Counted from the stretch's first letter, positions 26,218 through 35,502 are shown. The stretch: DNA of 64,000 nucleotides from an uncultured bacterium (GCA_903826405.1 CAIKEH010000018.1:1-64000); one strand, 5' to 3'. Notes: generated from the sequence alone by a model not told the origin. Numbers and translations are program-made.

Positions 26218-27273
26218 ATGAACGCCAAGGGACCCCGCAATATCCGGCACCTGAGTCAGGATGATCTCAAAGTTTATTTTGAGCAGAGGGGGGAGAAAAA
26301 ATTCAGGGTGGCCCAGGTTTGGGAATGGCTATGGCAGAAACATGCCTTCAGTTTTGGGGACATGACCAATCTTTCCAAAGAATTGAGGATCAGTTTGGGC
26401 GATGATTTCACCTTGCCATCACTTACCGTCGACGCCACGCAATACAGCGCAGACGGCACCATCAAATCCCGATTCCGGACACATGACGGACACCACATCG
26501 AAGGGGTGCTCATTCCTACAACAGATCGTTTGACCGCCTGCGTTTCATCGCAGATTGGATGCAGCCTGAGCTGTAAATTCTGTGCGACCGGATATATGGA
26601 ACGGGAGCGAAACCTCACTTTCGACGAGATCTATGATGAAGTGGTACTGATCAACCAGCAAGCCGAGCGCATCCACAACAGGAAACTAACCAACATCGTC
26701 TTCATGGGTATGGGTGAACCCTTGCTCAACTACAAACATGTACTCAAGGCCATTGAAAGGATAACAGCAGCTGACGGACTAGCCATGAGCCCGAGGCGCA
26801 TCACCGTGTCCACCGCCGGTGTAGCCAAACAGATCCGCCAGTTGGGGGACGATAAAGTCAAATTCAAACTGGCGCTTTCCCTTCACGCCGCAAATGATAA
26901 AAAACGGCGTGAAATCATGCCCATCAATGAGACGAACGACCTGAAGTCACTCATAGATGCTTTGAACTATTTCTACAAACAGACCGGTAACGAGATCACT
27001 TTCGAATACATCCTTTTCGATCAGTTCAACGATTCTGAGAAAGATGCCGACGAACTGATCAAGATCTACAGACAGGTTCCCGCAGACCTAGTCAACATCA
27101 TCGAATATAACCCGATCGACAGGGCCAAATTCAAAAAGCCTTCTGAAGAACGTACCCAGGCATTCATGGCATACCTGGAAAAAAACAGGGTCAACGCCAG
27201 ATTGCGGAAAAGCAGAGGGAAGGACATAGACGCTGCCTGCGGGCAGTTGGCCAACAAAGAAGGTATCCTCTGA
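26218..27273 (+). CDS. rlmN: Dual-specificity RNA methyltransferase RlmN
   Basis: RlmN is a radical SAM enzyme that methylates C2 of adenosine 2503 of 23S rRNA and A37 of some tRNAs. The 351-residue protein has the cluster motif CSLSCKFC (Cys115, 119, 122), the conserved Cys108 seven residues before it, and the second catalytic cysteine near the C-terminus (Cys341 in AACGQLA). Length fits the family. It is preceded by a 278-base gap in which I find no gene. Confidence 0.97.
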   Translation: MNAKGPRNIRHLSQDDLKVYFEQRGEKKFRVAQVWEWLWQKHAFSFGDMTNLSKELRISLGDDFTLPSLTVDATQYSADGTIKSRFRTHDGHHIEGVLIPTTDRLTACVSSQIGCSLSCKFCATGYMERERNLTFDEIYDEVVLINQQAERIHNRKLTNIVFMGMGEPLLNYKHVLKAIERITAADGLAMSPRRITVSTAGVAKQIRQLGDDKVKFKLALSLHAANDKKRREIMPINETNDLKSLIDALNYFYKQTGNEITFEYILFDQFNDSEKDADELIKIYRQVPADLVNIIEYNPIDRAKFKKPSEERTQAFMAYLEKNRVNARLRKSRGKDIDAACGQLANKEGIL

Positions 27274-27349
27274 CTTCATCAGTGGGCGAACAAGAACAAG
27301 CCGATCCGCGTAAATACCAGTTGAATAATACTGTTGTAAAACAGCAAAT

Positions 27350-28846
27350 ATGAAAAAGAACTCCGCATTCGAAAAATTCCTTCCTAAAAAGAAGAACTCC
27401 GTCATCAAGGAAGAGGCTCGTCAAGTTAAAAAGAAATGGAAGAAGGAACGTGCAGAAGGCATTGAAAAACGAAAAGCTGAGGTTCGTACCCAGTTCGCCT
27501 TGCAAAAAGAGCAACGCGGAACCAATCCGAACCAAGCCCCCATATCAAAGCCGGTGATCATCAAAGCCGACAATTCCGGCATCATGCCCCTTAACAAATT
27601 CATCGCCCATTGTGGCATTACTGCCCGTCGCGACGCAGCTCAACTGGTGAAAGATGGCAAGGTCAAAGTGAATGGGGAAGTAGTGACGGAACCCGGCTTC
27701 AAAGTGAGTGCCAAAGATGATGTCAAAGTGGCGGGTAAGAAGATCTTCCTCGCAAAAAATCTGGTATACATACTGATCAACAAACCCAAGGACTATATCA
27801 CTACAGTGGAAGATCCACAGGGCCGTCGGACCGTGCTTGACCTGATCAGAGGTGCCACACCAGAGCGCGTCTTTCCAGTTGGCAGGCTGGACAGGAATAC
27901 GACTGGCGTACTGCTGCTTACCAACGATGGCGAACTCACACAAAAGTTAACCCACCCTTCTTTCGAAGTGAAGAAGATATATGAAGTGACGCTGGACAAA
28001 CCCCTGACTAAATTCGATTTCGAAAAAATACTCTCGGGAATGGAGTTGGAAGATGGCTTCATACGTGCCGATGCCCTTGCTTACTCGGACAAGAACGACA
28101 AAACCAGCGTTGGCATCGAGATCCACAGCGGCAGGAACCGCATCGTACGCAGGATGTTCGAAGCCATGGGTTACGATGTGAAAAATCTGGACCGGGTCAT
28201 GTTCGCCAACCTCACGAAAAAAAATGTGGAACGTGGAAAATGGCGTTTCCTCAATGAAAAGGAGGTACGTCTGCTCAAGTTCATGAACAGTTCCTTTATC
28301 CGCAAGAACAAGGATGAAAAAAAGACCTGGGCCAGCGTAGAAAATGAAGTAGAGGATCCGGAATCCGACATACAGGAAAAACCCGCAAAAAAAACGATCA
28401 GGAGTAAAGGGAAAATAACCGAACGTCAGGTTTTGGAAAGACCATTTCCGAAAAAAGATCGAGCCGTATCCGACCGTGACCCAAGAAGATCTTTCCCGAA
28501 AAAGGAGGAAGGAGACTCCATGAGGGGTGAAAGAAAATCCTATTCCAAAAGAGAAAGTAAACCATTCGCACAGGGAACAAGAAGTTCCTTTTCAGGTAAA
28601 GAATCACGATCATTCGACAGGGAGCCAAGGAAACCTCATATCAATAAAGAGAGACCCCCCTTCGAACGTGGCGAACGAAAATCCGTACCGAGAAAAGATG
28701 AAAACCGGTTAGACAAAAAAGACTTGAAGCCACGAGAGGAAAAATCGTTCCGCCCCGCCACACGGATGGACCGAAATCCGATCAAGTTACAGATCGCAAA
28801 AGGACCGGTAAAGAGGATCATGAAAAAAAGAGCCAACCGCCCCTGA
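27350..28846 (+). CDS. RsuA-family pseudouridine synthase with long basic tail
   Basis: The enzyme converts a uridine in rRNA to pseudouridine (RluB/RsuA type). The 498-residue protein has a basic N-terminal extension (1-75), an S4 RNA-binding domain at about 77-135, and the catalytic domain at about 138-325 with the catalytic aspartate in VGRLDRNTTGVLLLTNDGE. From about 325 to the end there are some 170 residues of low-complexity sequence dominated by K, R, E, D, S and P, which is not part of the catalytic fold. Basic tails of this kind are common in Bacteroidota homologs. The exact target base cannot be read from sequence. Confidence 0.9.
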   Translation: MKKNSAFEKFLPKKKNSVIKEEARQVKKKWKKERAEGIEKRKAEVRTQFALQKEQRGTNPNQAPISKPVIIKADNSGIMPLNKFIAHCGITARRDAAQLVKDGKVKVNGEVVTEPGFKVSAKDDVKVAGKKIFLAKNLVYILINKPKDYITTVEDPQGRRTVLDLIRGATPERVFPVGRLDRNTTGVLLLTNDGELTQKLTHPSFEVKKIYEVTLDKPLTKFDFEKILSGMELEDGFIRADALAYSDKNDKTSVGIEIHSGRNRIVRRMFEAMGYDVKNLDRVMFANLTKKNVERGKWRFLNEKEVRLLKFMNSSFIRKNKDEKKTWASVENEVEDPESDIQEKPAKKTIRSKGKITERQVLERPFPKKDRAVSDRDPRRSFPKKEEGDSMRGERKSYSKRESKPFAQGTRSSFSGKESRSFDREPRKPHINKERPPFERGERKSVPRKDENRLDKKDLKPREEKSFRPATRMDRNPIKLQIAKGPVKRIMKKRANRP

Positions 28847-28858
28847 TCCCATAATCGT

Positions 28859-29575
28859 ATGACCACGACAGAGATCATCTTCGAGAACGACGACTTTATT
28901 GTTGTGAACAAGCCATCTGGGCTCCTGACCGTGCCTGATCGGTTCGACCCCAACCTGCCATCATTGAAATCATCGCTCAAAAAAAAATACGGTGAGATCT
29001 TTGTCGTGCATCGCTTGGACCGTGACACCAGTGGCATCATCGTCTTTGCAAAAAATGCCGTGACCCATCAGCACCTATCCGGACTATTCGAAAGTAGACA
29101 GGTAGATAAGGAATATCTTGGCTTAGTGCTCGGCACCCCTGTTCCTGCAGAAGGCACCATTGATCAATCGGTTTCGCCCGATCCGCGAAATCCAGGTAAA
29201 ATGTGGATGCATGCCAAGGGGAAACATGCGATCACTCATTATCAGGTACAGGAATCTTTCGGGCCATGGGCCTGGGTATCGTTTCACATCGAGACCGGAC
29301 GTACACATCAGATCAGAGTCCATCTGCAACATTTGGGGCATGCTCTCGTTGCCGACCCCCTTTACGGTGATGGCAAAGGAGTATTCCTCTCCCAACTGAA
29401 GAAAAAATTCAAACTTTCGAAATACGTCGAAGAGGAAAGACCACTACTTGGTCGTTTGGCCCTGCATGCCCATCAGCTCCAGTTCAGGGACATGTCAGGA
29501 AAAGAATATGTGCTTACAGCCCCATTGCCGAAGGACATGGAAGTCACATTGAAGCAATTGAGGAAGTGGAAATAG
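28859..29575 (+). CDS. RluA-family pseudouridine synthase
   Basis: This is a second pseudouridine synthase, 238 residues, of the RluA family, which modifies rRNA or tRNA. The catalytic aspartate lies in VHRLDRDTSGIIVFAKN at about 57-73, followed by the family patterns GRTHQIRVHL and DPLYGDG. No S4 domain is present, so it is a short form. It starts 12 bases after the preceding pseudouridine synthase gene, so the two are co-transcribed. Confidence 0.93.
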   Translation: MTTTEIIFENDDFIVVNKPSGLLTVPDRFDPNLPSLKSSLKKKYGEIFVVHRLDRDTSGIIVFAKNAVTHQHLSGLFESRQVDKEYLGLVLGTPVPAEGTIDQSVSPDPRNPGKMWMHAKGKHAITHYQVQESFGPWAWVSFHIETGRTHQIRVHLQHLGHALVADPLYGDGKGVFLSQLKKKFKLSKYVEEERPLLGRLALHAHQLQFRDMSGKEYVLTAPLPKDMEVTLKQLRKWK

Positions 29576-29668
29576 ACAGTTGCTTTGCAAGTTGGATATC
29601 TGGCTTCAATTCGTTTTGTGAAAAAATCCTACATAAAAAATTATTGGCTCTTTTAAAGTCATCAGATT

Positions 29669-30345
29669 TCAGTGATGCAATCCACATTACTACTGAGACT
29701 GCTCCCACCACCACCTTCCTGCACGGTTGTTGTCCCCGGGAGCGATGGCACGAGTGCAAGGGGCACAGCCCATACTGATGAATCCTTTCTCGTCTAGCGA
29801 ATTATAGGGCACCTGATCTAGCTTGAGATAAGAAAGAACCTCGACATAGTTCCAATTGACCAACGGATTGAATGTATATAACCCACTTATATCATGCCAA
29901 TCCAACAAAGAGGTGAGCCTGCGATTTTGGGATAGCTCCGAGCGAAGGCCGCTGATCCATACGGTGACGCCCTGCAAAGCCCGGTCCAGTGGCTCACCCT
30001 TGCGAATATGGCAACATTCCTTTCTGTTTTCAACTGATTCATAGAAACTAGTGAACCCTTTGATCCGGGTGAGTGCCTCTACCCTGTTGGTCTCCGGAAA
30101 AAAACCTCAAGATCTATTTTATATCGTGACCGGGGGTATCGATCAGTTCGTAGGTCTCGTTGAAAAGTCGCCCAGTATCGTGGGTTAAAAACCTGAACGG
30201 CAGTTGATCAAATGCAAAGATGTCCGTGAGTACCTGGTTTTCTTGCCCGAAAGAGGGGGGAGAATACCACCTGTCCTGGGAAACTCTGAGTAAGTAAATG
30301 AACCTGATCGGAAATATATAAATTCTGAAGTGCTTCCAAAAGATG
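29669..30345 (-). pseudogene. cysH: Decayed APS/PAPS reductase gene (cysH)
   Basis: The minus strand encodes a recognisable CysH (sulfate assimilation, reduction of adenylyl sulfate to sulfite) in three pieces. The first piece reads QSFPGQVVFSPSFGQENQVL and continues to HDTGRLFNETYELI. A one-base loss at about 30131-30136 and another at an A-run at 30098-30104 break the frame. The third piece has the cluster cysteines (RKECCHIRK and CAPCTRA) and GRWWWEQSQ, then two stops in tandem at 29692-29687 where homologs have lysine and glutamate, followed in frame by CGLHH, the remains of the catalytic-cysteine motif. A stop at 30348-30346 blocks the N-terminus. No functional product is expected. Confidence 0.85.
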
Positions 30346-30376
30346 TTAATAGAACATGTGGATTCTATAGCAATAC

Positions 30377-30404
30377 GGCCCCGCCCAAGTTTGCGGGCAG
30401 GGCC
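30377..30404. terminator. Hairpin downstream of the peroxiredoxin gene
   Basis: GGCCC-C-GCCC and GGGC-A-GGGCC form a 9-bp stem with one internal mismatch and an 8-base loop, 33 bases after the peroxiredoxin stop. No clear T-run follows on the minus strand, so termination is possible but not certain. Confidence 0.45.
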
Positions 30405-30436
30405 ATATCATATGATTTAGTATTGCAAGAATCCGA

Positions 30437-31072
30437 TCAAATATTGGGTTGGGGTGTGAACCGGAGATAAGGCTTCACCACATTCACCCCTTTGGGAAAC
30501 TTCTTTATGGCATCTTCAGTGGAAACCGCCGGCACTACGATTACATCCTGACCGGCCTCCCAGTTGGCAGGTGTCGCTACACTATAATTCGCTGTCAATT
30601 GGAGTGAGTCGATCACACGGAGCACCTCATGGAAGTTGCGTCCTGTGGAAGCGGGATAAGTAATGAAAAGCTTGACTTTCTTGTCCGGGCCGATGATGAA
30701 CAGTGAACGAACAGTGAATTTCTCCGATGCATTCGGATGGATCATGTCATACAGTGTGGCCACAGTCCGGTCTTCATCAGCAATGATCGGAAAATTCACA
30801 TCACAATGCTGTGTTTCATTGATGTCCTTGATCCAGTTCTGGTGATCGACGATGGGATCCACACTCAGCGCAAGAACCTTTACATTACGTTTGCGAAATT
30901 CGTCCGCAAGAAGAGCTGTACGACCCAACTCGGTTGTACACACCGGGGTGTAATCTGCCGGGTGCGAGAAAAGTATACCCCAGCTATCTCCCAGGAATTC
31001 GTAAAAATCGATCTTCCCTGCTGTTGTCTCCGCTTGAAAATTGGGAGCGGCATCCCCTAATCGTAATGACAT
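30437..31072 (-). CDS. 1-Cys peroxiredoxin (Prx6/AhpC-TSA family)
   Basis: This cytoplasmic enzyme reduces peroxides. The 211-residue protein has the peroxidatic cysteine Cys45 in the motif PVCTTE and a long C-terminal domain typical of the Prx6 subgroup. The start is the ATG at 31072: an in-frame TTG at 31102 lies inside the promoter. The promoter (see 31100-31130) is the best in the window. It is not in an operon with other antioxidant genes. Confidence 0.94.
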   Translation of the reverse strand: MSLRLGDAAPNFQAETTAGKIDFYEFLGDSWGILFSHPADYTPVCTTELGRTALLADEFRKRNVKVLALSVDPIVDHQNWIKDINETQHCDVNFPIIADEDRTVATLYDMIHPNASEKFTVRSLFIIGPDKKVKLFITYPASTGRNFHEVLRVIDSLQLTANYSVATPANWEAGQDVIVVPAVSTEDAIKKFPKGVNVVKPYLRFTPQPNI

Positions 31073-31099
31073 GATGATTGATTTATGTGTTATGGAAGC

Positions 31100-31130
31100 C
31101 AAATATACGGGGTTTCAATTACCCGACAAA
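31100..31130 (-). promoter_or_regulatory. Promoter of the peroxiredoxin gene
   Basis: On the minus strand TTTG (31130-31127), exactly 19 bases, then TATATTTG (31107-31100) gives a complete match to the Bacteroidota sigma consensus. The ATG is 27 bases downstream of the -7 element. Confidence 0.7.
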
Positions 31131-31143
31131 TTAGGTAGACTAC

Positions 31144-32313
31144 TCATTTGCCTCCTAATGCCCCTCCCTTCGTGAGGCTTTTCTTTCCGAACCGGTACCT
31201 TACTCCGTCGATCGCCTGATAAAGTACCGATTTTTTCTCTGCATCACTGAAAAGATTGGTCTGCTTCGCTTCGCCCGTCAACTCACTCAATCTGACACCC
31301 AATAATCTGACTTTCATTCCTTTACGATAAAGCTTATGAAACAGATCCTTGGCAACTGGGATTAGCTCATCGTCATAAAAGCTATAGGGAATCGATGTTT
31401 GGCGTTGGGTGGTCTCGAAATCCGGATATCGGATTTTGACGGATAGGCATCCCGCCATTTTATTGTCTTTTCGGAGTTCAGAAGCGATTTTTTCAGTCAT
31501 CCTCACCAATTCACGCATCAGAAAATCCATATCATCGGTGTTCTCCCCGAAAGTGTTTTCGGTGGAAACCGATTTGGCCTCATGGTACGGTGCCACTTCG
31601 CTACCCATATGCATCCCTCTGGATTTTTCTGAAAGTTCGAGCCCATAATTACCCAAGCGTTGTTCCAATAGAGCTGGCGGATACTCTGCAATGTCACGGA
31701 TCAGGCGCAAGCCCATGTCCTTCAGCAGGGATGCGGTATGCTCACCCACTCCCGGGATCTTGTCGATTTTCAACGGAGCCAAAAAAGCAGCTTCTTTGCC
31801 AGGTGGGATCTGCAGGTAACCGTTCGGCTTGGCCTCATTGGTCGCCATCTTGGCCACCATCTTACTGGTCGCCATCCCGAAAGAAATGGGCAATCCCGTT
31901 TTCACCATGATCTCCTCCCGGAGAGCGACTGTCCATTCGAAAGGTTTGAAGAATCGGTCCATACCCGTCAGATCCAGGTAGAACTCATCTATGGATGCTT
32001 TCTCGAACAATGGTGCTTTGGCTGAGATGATATCCGTAACCCATCGGGAATACTTGCTGTATTCTCCGCGTGAACCGGGCAGGATCAAAGCCTGTGGGCA
32101 GAGTTGGACTGCTCTCTTCATCGGCATGGCACTATGCACGCCATACTTCCGGGCCTCATAACTGCAGGTGGTCACCACTCCCCTTTCCCGGGAGCCGCCT
32201 ACAATGAGTGGCTTTCCTCTTAAGTCAGGTCGTGATAGGATCTCCACCTCGACAAAAAAAGCATCAAGGTCAAAATGGACGATGGTACGTGATGGAGGCA
32301 TGGTTGATTCCAT
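31144..32313 (-). CDS. dinB: DNA polymerase IV
   Basis: DinB is a Y-family translesion DNA polymerase. The 389-residue protein has the catalytic motifs HFDLDAFFVEVE near the N-terminus and SIDEFYLDLTG at about 105-115, a helix-hairpin-helix region with KIDKIPGVGEHTASLLKDMG, and a little-finger domain. The C-terminus does not show an obvious beta-clamp-binding peptide of the classic form. An ATG at 32313 or 32301 is possible. A GTG further upstream is less likely. Confidence 0.93.
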   Translation of the reverse strand: MESTMPPSRTIVHFDLDAFFVEVEILSRPDLRGKPLIVGGSRERGVVTTCSYEARKYGVHSAMPMKRAVQLCPQALILPGSRGEYSKYSRWVTDIISAKAPLFEKASIDEFYLDLTGMDRFFKPFEWTVALREEIMVKTGLPISFGMATSKMVAKMATNEAKPNGYLQIPPGKEAAFLAPLKIDKIPGVGEHTASLLKDMGLRLIRDIAEYPPALLEQRLGNYGLELSEKSRGMHMGSEVAPYHEAKSVSTENTFGENTDDMDFLMRELVRMTEKIASELRKDNKMAGCLSVKIRYPDFETTQRQTSIPYSFYDDELIPVAKDLFHKLYRKGMKVRLLGVRLSELTGEAKQTNLFSDAEKKSVLYQAIDGVRYRFGKKSLTKGGALGGK

Positions 32314-32370
32314 TTGAGTATGATGGATCACGTATCTATGAATTCGTAGAGAGCTTCCCTATACAACTGA

Positions 32371-34218
32371 TCATTCATTGACCGTTTTCCTGCTCCAGCT
32401 TTCCAGGATATCTTTTTGCAAGGCGTCCGGATTAGGCAGTAAAGTGATTTTATATGGGGCCTCCCATTTCTTGACGAGTTTCAGGGAAACATCTTTCCTT
32501 CCTTCCGGTCCGATGGCAGAAAGGAATATGTTATCGCCTGCTTTACTCGCAGCGCATTCTGAATTGAATAAAGTGAAAGTTGCTTTCTTCCCATTAATAG
32601 TGATGATCTTCATGCCTCCATGCAGGCCGATCTCCGATGCCGGTGAAGACATGTCTGCAGAAGTGATAACCAAGGTGTCTTTGTCCATGCGCAGGTTCAG
32701 ACCAGAATATACTCGAGGCAATTCACGGCGGGTCGTATCAATGTCCAGACCACCATATTGGAAGTATTTCTTATAATCAGGTTCTTTCACCGTGTTTACA
32801 TACAGGAAAACTTCACCCAGAGAGCCTCCGGCCACGATCTCACAAGCCTTCTGGAATTCCTTTTCCGTGAATCCACGCTGCCTCTTCTGATAATACTCCT
32901 TGTAAAGCAGACGCATAGCATCATCAAGAGATTTTTTATTGCCGCTTTGGTGACGTATGGCGAAATCGAGCATCAGCCCGACAACAGGTCCTTTTTCATA
33001 ATAGGATATCGATCGATTGATGAGATCATCGGTCTTCAATGTTCCTGTGGCTGACTGATTGTTCGCCCCCTCCGTCCAAGTATCCAGACTCGCTGCCGCC
33101 AAGGACTGGTATAGGTGGCCTGATTCCACCTGATAGTTCAGTATATTTAGTCGGAGAGCATCCAGCATTTCCTCCAACGTGCTGATACCTGCACGCTTCA
33201 CCAGCAGATATTCATAATAAACATTCACCCCTTCGGATATCCACAGTTGCCTGGTTCTGCTTCCATTTTCATAATCAAATGGACCCAGTTCCAGTGGCCT
33301 AATCCGCTTCACATTATAATGATGGAAATACTCGTGGCCGAGAAAATGTAACATCCGCACCTTCCCCTCACGCGTCTTGAGGTCATCGCCCTCGAAACTG
33401 ACAGCAGTTGAATTGAGATGTTCTATTCCGCCCTGACCAGGTCCGATACCGATAAAGGTGTACCGATTATAGGGAATGTCACCAATGATCTGAGTGCCCG
33501 CCAATACCACTTTCCGGAGGTCGATCATGAAGGAACGGGAGTCGAAACTACCGGGTTTGTAGGCCAGAAACCGATGAGGAATGCCGTTGATGGTGAAAGC
33601 CGGGAATTCCTCAAGTGGTCCTGAGAGAATGGGAGAATCGTATAGAATATCCATGTCCGCTGCACGAAAAGCATCACGCCTACCCGGAAGACTGTCCAGA
33701 CCGGTTGCGATCCGAGTCCAGTTCGTCTTTGTTTTGAGTTCGATGGTAGCCGGTGCACTTAACTTTCCCTTGATGAACATGCAGGTTGATGCCGGTATGA
33801 TGAATGCACGATCGGCACCCAGATAAGAAAATCCGACGAAGGAACGACTACCGGAAACGCGTACTCGATAAGTAAGCTGGATACGGGATCCGTTGTTGGC
33901 GACACGCCAGGCATGGCGGCCACGACGAACCCAACCAAGAACCTGTCCTTTGTCATTCTTCGCAGAAAAGGATTCCACGCTATCCGCAAAATTCAGGAAT
34001 TGATAATAACCCGGACTCCAGGAGGGCATCACGAATTCCGCAGTATCACCTGTGAAACCAGAAACCTGCAGTGTCACATTCACCTTATGGCTAGTAATAT
34101 CACGCAGATCAAGCGAGAAATTGATGGTCTGCGCTCGACCAGTCACGCACATGAGTAATAAGGCGCAGATGAAGAATGAGGCACAACGACCGGCACCTTG
34201 GCGTTTGAAACAATTCAT
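32371..34218 (-). CDS. M61 family peptidase with PDZ domain
   Basis: This is an exported metallopeptidase of the glycyl-aminopeptidase (M61) family. The 615-residue protein has a signal peptide (about 1-30, ending GRAQ), an N-terminal beta domain, and the zinc site HEYFH at 295-299 with the third ligand glutamate in WISEGVNVYYEY at about 325-336. A PDZ-like domain follows at about 500-585 (LHGGMKIITINGK). It lies 94 bases after rimM and upstream of dinB on the same strand. Confidence 0.92.
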   Translation of the reverse strand: MNCFKRQGAGRCASFFICALLLMCVTGRAQTINFSLDLRDITSHKVNVTLQVSGFTGDTAEFVMPSWSPGYYQFLNFADSVESFSAKNDKGQVLGWVRRGRHAWRVANNGSRIQLTYRVRVSGSRSFVGFSYLGADRAFIIPASTCMFIKGKLSAPATIELKTKTNWTRIATGLDSLPGRRDAFRAADMDILYDSPILSGPLEEFPAFTINGIPHRFLAYKPGSFDSRSFMIDLRKVVLAGTQIIGDIPYNRYTFIGIGPGQGGIEHLNSTAVSFEGDDLKTREGKVRMLHFLGHEYFHHYNVKRIRPLELGPFDYENGSRTRQLWISEGVNVYYEYLLVKRAGISTLEEMLDALRLNILNYQVESGHLYQSLAAASLDTWTEGANNQSATGTLKTDDLINRSISYYEKGPVVGLMLDFAIRHQSGNKKSLDDAMRLLYKEYYQKRQRGFTEKEFQKACEIVAGGSLGEVFLYVNTVKEPDYKKYFQYGGLDIDTTRRELPRVYSGLNLRMDKDTLVITSADMSSPASEIGLHGGMKIITINGKKATFTLFNSECAASKAGDNIFLSAIGPEGRKDVSLKLVKKWEAPYKITLLPNPDALQKDILESWSRKTVNE

Positions 34219-34312
34219 CCCCTAAATTATTCCATTTTCCGACGTCAGAGGCCTTGAAACTGATCAGTATGCAATGAAATCTTCCTGATAATAAGATCAA
34301 TTCTTTACGGAT

Positions 34313-34828
34313 TCAGGAGTAGACGTCCAGCAGACCATCGGGCAAAATCACCAGGACACGTCGGTTTTTATGATCTATGCTATCCAGTGTCTCCGCATGG
34401 ATCGGGATGTACACCTCTTTTCCCTTGTACTGCAGCCGCAAAAGGACTTGTAGAGGCTGTTCAATAACCTCCAGAACTTCGCCGAGTGCCTCTTTACCTT
34501 GGTAGACCGTATAACCTAATAAGGAGAGGGGTGCAGAAGCTGCCGTTAGCTTCCGGGCAACCTTTTCAGGCAGCCATACGAGTTTCCTGATCAATGGTTT
34601 GGTGGCCTCCGGCGTATCCACACCTTCTAATTTGATTAGCGTCTCCGTAATTGATCTTGATTTGGCGGATTCAGGAAAATAAGGCAGCATTTCCCCGGGC
34701 CGCATTTCCACGAAAATGGCCTCCAATCCTTTCAGATCACTTTTCTTTCCGAGATCATGTACGAGGATGATCTCTCCCTGTAAGCCGAAAGTGGCGGCGA
34801 GTTTACCTATGCGCAGGTAATTTTCCAT
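34313..34828 (-). CDS. rimM: Ribosome maturation factor RimM
   Basis: RimM binds S19 and the 30S head and helps 16S rRNA processing. The 171-residue protein has the N-terminal RimM domain (YLRIGKLAATFGLQGEI) and the C-terminal PRC-barrel region, with LLGYTVYQGKEALGEVLEV at about 102-120 and the end IPDGLLDVYS-like pattern. It follows rpsP, but unlike in many bacteria trmD is not next to it; trmD lies at 46498. Confidence 0.93.
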   Translation of the reverse strand: MENYLRIGKLAATFGLQGEIILVHDLGKKSDLKGLEAIFVEMRPGEMLPYFPESAKSRSITETLIKLEGVDTPEATKPLIRKLVWLPEKVARKLTAASAPLSLLGYTVYQGKEALGEVLEVIEQPLQVLLRLQYKGKEVYIPIHAETLDSIDHKNRRVLVILPDGLLDVYS

Positions 34829-34840
34829 CTAAAACGAAAT

Positions 34841-34878
34841 ATAAATAAAAAGCCCCGTTAATCCGGGGCTTTTATATT
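34841..34878 (-). terminator. Terminator-like hairpin between rpsP and rimM
   Basis: AAAAGCCCCG and CGGGGCTTTT form a 10-bp stem with a 6-base loop, and the minus-strand copy is followed by a T-rich run. It lies inside what looks like one operon, so it probably reduces rather than stops transcription into rimM. It is also symmetric enough to act on both strands. Confidence 0.75.
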
Positions 34879-34891
34879 GATTTTCAATCAT

Positions 34892-35365
34892 TTATTCTGG
34901 ACTTGCTTCGGCGGCAGGCGCGTCAGACTGTGGTGCAGGCCTCCTTTCTGGACGGCGAGGGGCAGGGCCACGACCTGAACGATTACCCCTGCGGGCACGG
35001 GCAGCGTCGTCCTGACGCTGACGGATCTTGGCATCGTGCTCCTCATGCCACTTTTGGAATTTGGTCATTGCCGTAGCCTCGTCGAAAAGGCCAAGAGTAA
35101 CGCCACGAAGCAAGTGTTTGAGGTACAATACTCCCTTGTAGGAAAGTATACGACGCACAGTATCAGTTGGTTGGGCACCTTTATGGAGCCATTCCAGTGA
35201 TTTTTGGCGATCGATCTGTACGGTCGCAGGAACGGTCAGGGGATTGTAGGTTCCGATCTTTTGGATGAATTTACCATCTCTCGGCGCACGGGCATCGGCA
35301 ACCACAATGAAATAAAAGGGTCTTTTTTTGCTCCCGTGACGCTGTAATCTGATTTTGACAGCCAT
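34892..35365 (-). CDS. rpsP: 30S ribosomal protein S16
   Basis: S16 is a structural protein of the small ribosomal subunit. The first 80 residues carry the family pattern [20 protein letters not shown] and [13 protein letters not shown]. The remaining 75 form a Bacteroidota-type extension ending in a repetitive R, P and A rich tail (157 residues in total). The ATG at 35365 is supported because the upstream in-frame TTG at 35449 lies inside the promoter. Confidence 0.96.
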   Translation of the reverse strand: MAVKIRLQRHGSKKRPFYFIVVADARAPRDGKFIQKIGTYNPLTVPATVQIDRQKSLEWLHKGAQPTDTVRRILSYKGVLYLKHLLRGVTLGLFDEATAMTKFQKWHEEHDAKIRQRQDDAARARRGNRSGRGPAPRRPERRPAPQSDAPAAEASPE

Positions 35366-35419
35366 AAAAAATAGAAATTTTTTGTGGGTGGTGAAAAAAT
35401 GTGTTACAACTTGAATCCG

Positions 35420-35450
35420 CGAAGATAGGGCAAACACCCTGATCTTCAAA
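35420..35450 (-). promoter_or_regulatory. Promoter of rpsP-rimM
   Basis: On the minus strand TTTG (35450-35447), then 19 bases, then TATCTTCG (35427-35420), one mismatch from TAnnTTTG. The -7 element is 54 bases upstream of the rpsP ATG, leaving a leader of about 45 bases. Confidence 0.6.
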
Positions 35451-35502
35451 AGAAAATTAACGCTGGTGAAGACATTTTATGATGTTGAAAGTCAAGTAAT
35501 GT

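Noticed and set aside
29690-29977. A 95-codon frame that reads as an intact small protein
   Set aside because: It is only the C-terminal piece of a broken cysH; it starts at a non-standard codon within homology and stops before the catalytic motif.
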